From positions 1 through 6,401 of the forward strand of contig CACZPC010000251.1 in the NCBI GenBank assembly GCA_902782985.1: a DNA stretch of 6,401 nucleotides, read 5' to 3'. The stretch is from Oscillospiraceae bacterium (GTDB lineage Bacteria > Bacillota > Clostridia > Saccharofermentanales > Saccharofermentanaceae). Shown here one piece after another: positions 1-5,901 of this stretch. Position 1 is the stretch's first letter; the number at the start of each line of letters is the position of its first letter. Under the pieces are notes generated by a model. The model saw nothing but the letters and a program-made list of their open reading frames with translations. It did no database searches and was not told the DNA's origin. A program made the position numbers and the translations under genes.

Positions 1-759
1 GAGCTCGTCATGCAGGAGAGTGTCCAGACATATGTAGCCGAGGAGAATATCCCCGAGTACAGAGTCCATCTTATGCTTACAAGGCACGGCTATCTTAAGA
101 AGCTTACGATGCAGAGCCTTAACCGTTCCAATGAGCTTAAGATCAAGGACGATGATGAGATATTCATGGATATAGAAGCGGAGAATAAGAGCGAGATACT
201 TTTCTTCTCCGATAAATGCAATGTCTATAAGGCCAAGACCTATGAATTCGCTGATACCAAGCCATCTGAGTTCGGTTCATATCTTGCTAACGAACTTCAG
301 ATGGAGGACGGCGAGAGGATCGTCTATATGCACGTGACTACCGACTATAAGGGTAAGTTCATGATCGGATTTAAGAACGGCAAGGCGGCTCTTTTCCCAG
401 TCAATGTATATGAGACGAAGCAGAACAGAAAAAAGCTCATCAACGCTTTCTCGGATAAGTCCGAGGCCGTATCGTTCTTATGGCTCGCTGATGATGAGGA
501 TCCTGATCTTGTGGCAAGGTCTGATCTTAATAAGGCTGCAGTATTCCAGGCGTCTTTGGTTCCTCTTAAGACCACCAGGACGACTCAGGGCGTTCAGCTC
601 CTTGTTTCCAAGCGCGGATCGCAGCTTGTGGACATCTCGCGCCTTGCCGAGGTGGGGATCAATGATCCCGAGTACTACAGGATCAGAAGGATCCCCGCTA
701 TCGGATACTATGTCAAGGAAGATTCATTTGAGAATAAGCAGATAGGACTTGATATCTGA
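1..759 (+). CDS. Type II DNA topoisomerase subunit A (GyrA/ParC family), C-terminal part
   Basis: The frame is open from base 1 (Glu-Leu-Val before the first Met at 10), so this is the 3' end of a longer gene and the Met at 10 is not the start. The visible 252 residues match the C-terminal beta-pinwheel of the A subunit of gyrase/topoisomerase IV, which wraps DNA. Typical blade-like stretches are LTRHGYLKKLT, EILFFSDKCNVYKAK, NRKKLINAFSDKSEAVSF and TTQGVQLLVSKRG. The catalytic Tyr and breakage-reunion domain would lie upstream, outside the window. No GyrA box (QRRGGKG-like) occurs in the visible part. This leans towards a topoisomerase IV-like or second-copy A subunit, but the box could sit upstream, so no symbol is given. 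The stop codon overlaps the start of the next gene by one base, which suggests translational coupling. Family assignment is confident; the gyrase versus topo IV choice is not. Confidence 0.88.
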   Translation, partial: ELVMQESVQTYVAEENIPEYRVHLMLTRHGYLKKLTMQSLNRSNELKIKDDDEIFMDIEAENKSEILFFSDKCNVYKAKTYEFADTKPSEFGSYLANELQMEDGERIVYMHVTTDYKGKFMIGFKNGKAALFPVNVYETKQNRKKLINAFSDKSEAVSFLWLADDEDPDLVARSDLNKAAVFQASLVPLKTTRTTQGVQLLVSKRGSQLVDISRLAEVGINDPEYYRIRRIPAIGYYVKEDSFENKQIGLDI

Positions 760-761
760 TG
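757..761 (+). other. TGATG stop/start overlap (translational coupling site)
   Basis: The TGA stop of the topoisomerase gene (757-759) and the ATG of the next gene (759-761) share one base. The only Shine-Dalgarno-like sequence is a weak AGGA at 744-747, eleven bases before the ATG. Re-initiation by ribosomes finishing the upstream gene is therefore the likely way the second gene is translated. The overlap is seen directly; coupling is inferred. Confidence 0.7.
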
Positions 762-2642
762 TACAGATCGGGAATAAGGATAATAGACAGCTATGAGCAG
801 GAGAAGCGACCTGACAGGGGCTACACTGCGGCTGCTCTGATATGCCTTGTCCTGATCTTCGTTATCGTAGGGGTCTCTATTTGGATAAAGACCACAAACA
901 GACAGGAACAGTCAGTACTTCCTGATTTCGTAGCTGCCCTTGATCAGGGAAGATACGAGGATGCTCTTAAGATATACAGAGATGTTCATGACAGGGTAGT
1001 GGCTGTAGATCCCGGAGATATGGAGTCTATGGCGTCGGAGACACAGGTCATGGCTCAGATGGAGGCCGAGGTGGATTCCAGACTCCAGGAGATCGAATCC
1101 AAGATCCGATATGAAAGATATGAGCCTACTTCCGGAGATATAGAGTTCATGAATGAGATGGAGGAGCTCACTTCTTCCAGGATCTCCCAGTGGCTTCATG
1201 ATCTGTGTGAAGAATTTCTGCTCGGAACGATAGAAAAGCCCGACATTATCTTCATATTCAGTCAGATGAGCGAAATAGGCAATATCTCCGCATCTGCTAC
1301 TCCGCTTTTGCAGGAGATAGAGACGATCGAGGTTGCCAGAGGTGATGTCCAGGCAGCCGAGAGCGCATTCCGTCAAGAAGATTATGTGCTGGCAGTCCAG
1401 ATCTATCAGGAAGTTACCGAAGGCTATTCGGGATTTGTACTCGATTTCTCCGAAAGGAGGATATCCGAGATCAAGGAGATAATGTATGAGCCGATGCTTC
1501 AGGACGGTGAGCATATGCTTGAAAGATACAGATATTATTCTGCTGAGGCGCTCTTCTCCAATATGGCAGTTATCTTCCCGGATGACGAGAGGATCACAAA
1601 TGACCTTCTCGAAGCTACGCGAAATACCAGTGCGACTACGACATATACAGGCACTGTCGAGGTGCTGTGCGTAAGGCAGCTTATAGCCGATACAACATCT
1701 CCGGGCGCGGATTCTGATCTTTTTATTACATGCTCGGAATTTCAGCGCATGCTCGAACAGCTTTATGCCAACGATTACGTGCTCGTAGATGCCGAGACGA
1801 TGGCCGATATGTCTGAGGATACGTTCATGACCGAGGTGGATCTTACTGTTCCTGAGGGTAAGAGACCTGTGATCCTTGTCCTTGATTCCTTTGATTACAG
1901 CGCATCTAATTATATCTACGGTTGCTGTGAACGCCTTGTACTTAACGATCAGGATCAGGTATGCGGCGAATATAGAGATTCGGACGGTAATACCACTATA
2001 TCCCGCAGTGCCGAAGCAATCGGTATACTTGATGCCTTCATAGAGGAACATCCCGATTTTTCTTTTGACGGAGCTAAAGGCGTTATCTCGATATGCGGCT
2101 ACGAATCATGCTTCGGATATATCATAAGCGAGGATGAAGTAGATGATCGAAATGATGCTCTGGCTGCGGCAGGCAGACCGAGCATGCAGTTCAGCTCGGC
2201 CGATATAGAAGCAAACCGTGCGGCGGTAAGTGAGATAATGAATGTACTCCTTGATACGGGATGGAAGTTTGCTTCTTCTACATATGGCAATATCAATGCA
2301 TTTGAAGCAGACTATGATACGATAGTTGCAGATACCGAGAAGTGGCTTGAACAGATCGGTTCTCTTACTGGTCCCGTGCATATGATCGTATATCCGGGCG
2401 GTAATTATATCTACGGCACTGATCCAAGGGCGGAATATCTGAAGGATCTCGGATTCAGGATATTCTTCGGTATCGGATATAATCCGTATTACATCTACGG
2501 AAGTAATTATCTGTACTATGACAGATTGATAATAAGTGACTCTGCACTAAGGAATACGGATCTTTCGAGGTTGTTTGACAGTTCACTCGTTATAGATCCC
2601 GAACAGCAGAGTACCGAACAGGAGCAGCAGGAGATCGTGTGA
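759..2642 (+). CDS. Membrane-anchored protein with TPR-like repeats and a degenerate polysaccharide deacetylase (NodB-like) domain
   Basis: The protein has 627 residues: a short basic cytoplasmic N-terminus, one membrane helix at about 22-43 with no clear signal peptidase site, then a large domain probably outside the cell. Residues about 50-290 are helical with TPR-like units (around 57-76, 197-221 and 253-279). Residues about 368-600 resemble the polysaccharide deacetylase family of Clostridia: PVILVLDSFDY, EEHPDFSFDGAKGVISICGYES, GWKFASSTYGNIN and VYPGGNY. Active homologues, as I recall them, carry SFDD and SHSYGH. Here the metal-binding Asp is Ser377 and the two His are Ser507 and Asn511, while the first Asp (D376) and the YPGG motif (545-548) remain. 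It is therefore probably not a zinc-dependent deacetylase but a glycan-binding or structural relative. A [NY]YIYG motif occurs at 384, 549 and 577, and the tail (613-627) is Gln/Glu-rich. Start chosen by the overlap with the upstream stop. Confidence 0.8.
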   Translation: MYRSGIRIIDSYEQEKRPDRGYTAAALICLVLIFVIVGVSIWIKTTNRQEQSVLPDFVAALDQGRYEDALKIYRDVHDRVVAVDPGDMESMASETQVMAQMEAEVDSRLQEIESKIRYERYEPTSGDIEFMNEMEELTSSRISQWLHDLCEEFLLGTIEKPDIIFIFSQMSEIGNISASATPLLQEIETIEVARGDVQAAESAFRQEDYVLAVQIYQEVTEGYSGFVLDFSERRISEIKEIMYEPMLQDGEHMLERYRYYSAEALFSNMAVIFPDDERITNDLLEATRNTSATTTYTGTVEVLCVRQLIADTTSPGADSDLFITCSEFQRMLEQLYANDYVLVDAETMADMSEDTFMTEVDLTVPEGKRPVILVLDSFDYSASNYIYGCCERLVLNDQDQVCGEYRDSDGNTTISRSAEAIGILDAFIEEHPDFSFDGAKGVISICGYESCFGYIISEDEVDDRNDALAAAGRPSMQFSSADIEANRAAVSEIMNVLLDTGWKFASSTYGNINAFEADYDTIVADTEKWLEQIGSLTGPVHMIVYPGGNYIYGTDPRAEYLKDLGFRIFFGIGYNPYYIYGSNYLYYDRLIISDSALRNTDLSRLFDSSLVIDPEQQSTEQEQQEIV

Positions 2643-2686
2643 CCTTCCAATGTTAAATTTATATTTCTGTTTTGCATTTTACTAGA

Positions 2687-2718
2687 TTGAAAATCAAATA
2701 AAACATATAATGTATAAC
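2687..2718 (+). promoter_or_regulatory. Possible promoter for the PH-domain/sirtuin/MutS-like/lysA block
   Basis: This lies in the AT-rich 108-bp gap after the deacetylase-like gene. There is a perfect TATAAT at 2706-2711 and a second -10-like TATAAC at 2713-2718. TTGAAA at 2687-2692 resembles a -35 box, but the spacers are 13 and 20 bases, both away from the ideal 17. The rest of the gap (2643-2686 and 2719-2734) shows no strong hairpin or operator-like palindrome. The position before a new, well-spaced ribosome binding site supports a promoter here; the exact boxes are uncertain. Confidence 0.4.
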
Positions 2719-2734
2719 AGAATGATATGATTTG

Positions 2735-2740
2735 AGGAGG
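2735..2740 (+). promoter_or_regulatory. Strong Shine-Dalgarno AGGAGG for the PH-domain gene
   Basis: AGGAGG lies ten bases before the ATG at 2751. It is the best-matching ribosome binding site in the window and fixes the start of the 148-residue protein. Confidence 0.8.
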
Positions 2741-2750
2741 AAATTGCGAT

Positions 2751-3197
2751 ATGCCCAAAGTTGACAGATTATCTCAGTATATCGACAGTGAGCCCATCCT
2801 TTGGAGTGACAGAAAGCGCTATCTCGGCCTTCCTATCTCCTTTACAAGATATAGCTTTGACCAGAATAAATTCTATATCAAGACAGGTTTTTTCAATAAC
2901 GTTAATAATGAGCTTCTCCTTTACAGAGTGCTTGATATCCAGCATAAAAGATCTTTGTTCCAGAAGATCTTCGGTGTGGGTTCGATCGTTCTGGTAACGG
3001 CAGATAAGACAACGCCCAACCTTGAGATCAAGAATATCAAGGATTCCGAGCGTGTAGCCAAGGCTCTTTCCAATATCGTTGAGAAGGAGCGTGATGAGAA
3101 GCGCGTTCTCGGTAAGGAGATGTTCGGTGCTTCCGGCGCCTTTGATGTTGACGGTGTAGACGGTATCGAACACGGTATCGATCATACGATAATTTGA
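2751..3197 (+). CDS. Small bacterial PH-domain (bPH, DUF304-like) protein
   Basis: A 148-residue soluble protein with no membrane segment or signal peptide. Residues about 15-105 match the small PH-domain proteins common in Clostridia: ILWSDRKRYLGLPISFTRYS, then strand-like FYIKTGFF, ELLLYRVLDI, SLFQKIFGVGSIVLVTAD and LEIKNIKDSERVAKAL. In related proteins this Tyr-Arg-Val-x-Asp-Ile and Phe-Gly-Val-Gly-Ser pattern marks the bPH beta-barrel, whose ligand is generally unknown. A charged helix follows (about 108-122), then a Gly/Asp/His tail (about 126-146: FDVDGVDG, EHGIDH) that looks disordered and could bind metal, though this is speculative. It is the first gene after the 108-bp gap and probably heads the downstream transcription unit. 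The start is set by AGGAGG ten bases upstream. Family is fairly sure; function is unknown. Confidence 0.82.
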   Translation: MPKVDRLSQYIDSEPILWSDRKRYLGLPISFTRYSFDQNKFYIKTGFFNNVNNELLLYRVLDIQHKRSLFQKIFGVGSIVLVTADKTTPNLEIKNIKDSERVAKALSNIVEKERDEKRVLGKEMFGASGAFDVDGVDGIEHGIDHTII

Positions 3198-3224
3198 TCC
3201 TTTCGGTGAGGTTACAGGTAATAA

Positions 3225-4097
3225 GTGGAGACCAGATTAGACAGATACAACGGAGCCAGAGAAGGTAAGATCAAGCAGCTTAGAGATCTTATCGAAGAAT
3301 CCGAGCGCATTGTATTCCTCGGCGGTGCCGGCGTCTCGACTGAGAGCGGCATTCCCGATTTCAGGAGCGGTGACGGTATCTATAATCAGGAGAGCGGACT
3401 TGCCTATCGTGCAGTAGATGTTATCTCACATTCGTTTTTTACGGAGCATCCCGATGATTTCTATGATTTTTACAGGAGAAAGCTCCTGTATCCCGATGCT
3501 AAGCCCAATAAGGCTCATAAGGCCCTCGTAAGACTTGAGAAGAGAGGAAGGCTTTCTGCGATAATTACGCAGAATATCGACAAGCTTCACCAGGATGCCG
3601 GGTCCAAGACTACCATAGAACTTCACGGATCGGTATTCAGAAATCATTGTATAGATTGCGGGAAGAAGTTTTCGCTTGATTATATCCTCAATACCACCGG
3701 TGTTCCCAGATGTGACAGATGCGGCGGTATCGTAAGACCTGATATCACACTTTATGAGGAGAATCTTGAGCACGATAAGGTGGATGCTGCTATCAAGGCA
3801 TTGAAGAAATGTGATCTTCTCATCATAGGCGGTACATCTCTTACGGTTTATCCTGCTGCCACATTTGTACAGTTTATTAAGCACAATAAAGTTGTTATAA
3901 TCAACAAGAGTTCGACATATCTTGATCTGTCTGCGATGCTCACTATCCATGACAGTATCGGTGATGTTCTGGACAAGGCGATAGTTAAGAGAAGGACCGC
4001 AGAGCAGATAAGGGCTGATGAGAAGATCATAGCCAAGAAGGAGTTGGCGGCCAGAAAGGCGGCCTTGAAAGCCAAGGCAAAGGAAGAAGGTAAATGA
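3225..4097 (+). CDS. Sirtuin (Sir2-family NAD-dependent protein deacylase) with Lys/Ala-rich C-terminal tail
   Basis: A 290-residue sirtuin that removes acyl groups from lysine using NAD+, giving nicotinamide and O-acyl-ADP-ribose. Visible motifs are the NAD-binding GAGVSTESGIPDFRS (34-48), TQNIDKLH (115-122), catalytic His134 in ELHGS, a zinc ribbon C142-x2-C145 and C163-x2-C166, GGTSLTVYPA (202-211) and INKSS. In the CobB-type Tyr-x-x-Arg acyl-pocket position, Tyr80 is present but the Arg position is Tyr83 by my ungapped alignment to PNxAH. Deacetylation is thus likelier than desuccinylation. The GTG at 3225 is the first possible start because TAA lies directly before it; a weak AGGT (3216-3219) serves as ribosome binding site. 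The core ends near 252, and about 38 extra residues rich in Lys, Ala and Glu follow, longer than usual bacterial sirtuins of roughly 240 residues. The gene follows the PH gene by 27 bp and overlaps the MutS-like gene by 4 bp. Confidence 0.93.
   Translation: METRLDRYNGAREGKIKQLRDLIEESERIVFLGGAGVSTESGIPDFRSGDGIYNQESGLAYRAVDVISHSFFTEHPDDFYDFYRRKLLYPDAKPNKAHKALVRLEKRGRLSAIITQNIDKLHQDAGSKTTIELHGSVFRNHCIDCGKKFSLDYILNTTGVPRCDRCGGIVRPDITLYEENLEHDKVDAAIKALKKCDLLIIGGTSLTVYPAATFVQFIKHNKVVIINKSSTYLDLSAMLTIHDSIGDVLDKAIVKRRTAEQIRADEKIIAKKELAARKAALKAKAKEEGK
4094..4097 (+). other. ATGA start/stop overlap between sirtuin and MutS-like genes
   Basis: The four-base ATGA holds the ATG of the MutS-like gene and the TGA of the sirtuin gene. 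The purine-rich AGGAAGAAGG at 4081-4090, encoding part of the sirtuin tail, can serve as a Shine-Dalgarno. The overlap is seen directly; coupled translation is inferred. Confidence 0.75.
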
Positions 4098-5878
4098 CTT
4101 CAGACATTAAGTTTTTTGAAGAATACGGAGAGCAGCTTCATAAGAAGATCGAAGAATTAGAGATTAAGAACCGCAGATTAAGTACTCTGCGGCTTGTTTT
4201 TTTCCTGATGACAGCAGGTTCGGCTGTTTTCGCATTTGTTCATCCTCCGCTGAAGATACTGCTCCTTATAGCATCTTCGGTATGTCTTATCGTTTTTATT
4301 TGGCTCTGCGTAATACACGGCAGGAGTAAAGCCTTATATTCGCATTATCAGATACTTGAAGATATCGATCATAACTATGTCCATAAGATCAACGGTAAGT
4401 TCGCTAAGCTTACCGATAATGATGAACCTGTTAAGACAACGGATCATGATTACGCCCTCGATCTTGATGTATTCGGTGATGTATCTCTCTTTAATCTCTA
4501 TAACATATCCGAGACATATCTCGGTCGTAAGGAATTTGCAGAGGAATTATTGGGTAAACATCATCATGATGATATCGTTGAGCGCCAGAAGGCATGTGAA
4601 GAGTTGATCTCAAAAGCGAAGTTCCTTATGGAGTTTCAGGCAGTGGCACGTGAGAATAAGATGCGTGTGATGCCTGCTCTTCTTACAGAGTTTTATTCGG
4701 ACAGCAAACCTTTCGACAAGAGGCTTCGCACTTTATACAAGATCCTTCCGTGCCTGTGGTTGATCCCGCTGATTCTTGCTCTTACGGCTCCCGGGTTTGT
4801 AGGTGTGGGTATCATGTCCCTCATGATCATTAACCTTATCGTATGGTTCCTGGTATCATCACGTTATGCAGATAAGTTCGTGACTGCCGCTGCTCTTAAC
4901 AGACAGGCAGGCGGTTATGCCAAGCTCTATTCTCTTTGTGAAGAACAGGGATTTGAAAACGAGCTCAACAAGAAGCTCGTCAAGGGCGGCGCAGGAGAAG
5001 GAAAGAAGGCATCAGAGGGTATAAGATCTTTATCTGCGGTTTGCTCTCTTTGTGCTGTGCGTTCTCAGCCGATGCTGGCATTCCTGATCAATGCAGGCTT
5101 TCCTTACGATCTTATCTGTGCCGATAAGCTTCTTTCATGGGCACATGATCACGGCAACGAGCTTAAGGAAGATCTCGAGTCGATGTCGAAGTTTGAGGCG
5201 TTGATGTGCTGCTGCAGCGTGGGGATCATCTCACGTGAGAGTACTTTTCCGGAAGTAACGGAAGGTGCGGTATTTGAAGGTGATGATATTACTCATCCGC
5301 TGCTTGATCCTTCCAAAGCTGTTTCGAATTCCATTTCGCTCAAGGCAGGTACCGCTCTCATTACGGGTTCTAATATGTCCGGCAAGACCACGCTTATAAG
5401 AACGGTCGGCATAATGTGTGTCCTGGCATATACCGGCGCCCCTGTCCCAGCGAAATATGTAAAGGCCGGCAGGATGAGAGTAATGAGTTCCATGAGGATC
5501 GTTGACAGCATAGAAGAGCAGATGAGTACTTTCAGAGCCGAGCTTGTAAGGATCGCCAAGATCGTGGAAGCCGGAAAGGAAGAGAAGCCGCTTCTGTTCC
5601 TGATAGATGAGATATTCAGAGGCACGAACTCGGCTGACAGGACCGAGGGTGCTCTTAAGGTGATCGAAAATCTTGACAGACCGCACATAATGGGACTGAT
5701 GACTACCCATGATTATGCGCTCTGTGACAAAGTTACGGAGACGGTAAAATCAGTTGTTTATTATCACTTCAGCGAGAAGTATAATGATGACGGTATAACA
5801 TTTGACTATAAGCTGCACAATGGCGTGTCGCACGAGTCCAATGCCAAATTTTTAATGAGACTTGTGGGCATATACTGA
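4094..5878 (+). CDS. Membrane-associated MutS-family ATPase (no mismatch-recognition domain)
   Basis: A 594-residue protein. After a charged, coiled-coil-like start (about 8-32) come two hydrophobic helices (about 33-50 and 53-74), a MutS core-like start (DLDVFGDVSLFNLYNISETYLG, in pieces, about 122-144), two more membrane helices (about 216-233 and 234-255), and a C-terminal MutS ABC ATPase. The ATPase has HPLL (401-404), Walker A GSNMSGKT (425-432), STFRAE (478-483), Walker B LLFLIDE (500-506) with Asp505/Glu506, RGTNS and TTHD (537-540, the His switch). All ATP-binding residues look intact. The N-terminal mismatch-binding and connector domains of MutS are missing, and so is the Smr nuclease domain of MutS2. 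Classical mismatch repair is therefore unlikely; an ATP-driven role at the membrane is inferred, substrate unknown. The ATG sits within the sirtuin stop (ATGA), with AGGAAGAAGG at 4081-4090 as ribosome binding site inside the upstream gene. Similar membrane MutS-like proteins exist in other bacteria, uncharacterised as far as I know. Confidence 0.88.
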   Translation: MTSDIKFFEEYGEQLHKKIEELEIKNRRLSTLRLVFFLMTAGSAVFAFVHPPLKILLLIASSVCLIVFIWLCVIHGRSKALYSHYQILEDIDHNYVHKINGKFAKLTDNDEPVKTTDHDYALDLDVFGDVSLFNLYNISETYLGRKEFAEELLGKHHHDDIVERQKACEELISKAKFLMEFQAVARENKMRVMPALLTEFYSDSKPFDKRLRTLYKILPCLWLIPLILALTAPGFVGVGIMSLMIINLIVWFLVSSRYADKFVTAAALNRQAGGYAKLYSLCEEQGFENELNKKLVKGGAGEGKKASEGIRSLSAVCSLCAVRSQPMLAFLINAGFPYDLICADKLLSWAHDHGNELKEDLESMSKFEALMCCCSVGIISRESTFPEVTEGAVFEGDDITHPLLDPSKAVSNSISLKAGTALITGSNMSGKTTLIRTVGIMCVLAYTGAPVPAKYVKAGRMRVMSSMRIVDSIEEQMSTFRAELVRIAKIVEAGKEEKPLLFLIDEIFRGTNSADRTEGALKVIENLDRPHIMGLMTTHDYALCDKVTETVKSVVYYHFSEKYNDDGITFDYKLHNGVSHESNAKFLMRLVGIY

Positions 5879-5891
5879 TCTGCCCGGACAC

Positions 5892-5896
5892 GGAGG
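5892..5896 (+). promoter_or_regulatory. Shine-Dalgarno GGAGG for lysA
   Basis: GGAGG lies five bases before the ATG at 5902, in the 23-bp gap after the MutS-like gene. It supports this start and suggests independent initiation on a shared transcript. The gap shows no promoter-like elements. Confidence 0.7.
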
Positions 5897-5901
5897 TTTT
5901 A

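Noticed and set aside
912..2051. A 379-codon open frame on the minus strand opposite the membrane deacetylase-like gene
   Set aside because: It lies wholly antisense to a gene with clear domains, its product matches no family I recognise and is Cys/His/Ile-rich in a non-protein-like way. Minus-strand open frames recur opposite the other genes too, as expected from the codon bias of the + strand genes.
2674..2694. ATTTT/AAAAT inverted repeat as a possible terminator after the deacetylase-like gene
   Set aside because: The stem is only five A/T pairs with no G-C pairs and no T-run following it at the right place. It would not form a stable rho-independent terminator.
2704..2711. CATATAAT as a possible sporulation sigma-E type -10 box
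   Set aside because: It matches the recalled -10 consensus well, but I find no matching -35 element at the proper distance. In AT-rich intergenic DNA one such octamer is weak evidence.
4356..4607. An 83-codon + strand frame inside the MutS-like gene
   Set aside because: It is a shifted-frame shadow of the core-domain region, Met/Ile/Ser-rich and without a ribosome binding site.
5231..5710. Minus-strand open frames opposite the MutS ATPase region, including a 159-codon one
   Set aside because: The + strand here encodes unmistakable Walker A, Walker B and His-switch motifs; the antisense products show no recognisable domain.
3225..5878. Sirtuin plus ATPase as a known anti-phage defence system
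   Set aside because: Known sirtuin defence systems pair SIR2 with other partners such as Argonaute, HerA or TIR-type proteins. Here the sirtuin has a standard zinc ribbon and deacylase motifs, and lysA and topoisomerase neighbours point to a chromosomal housekeeping locus.
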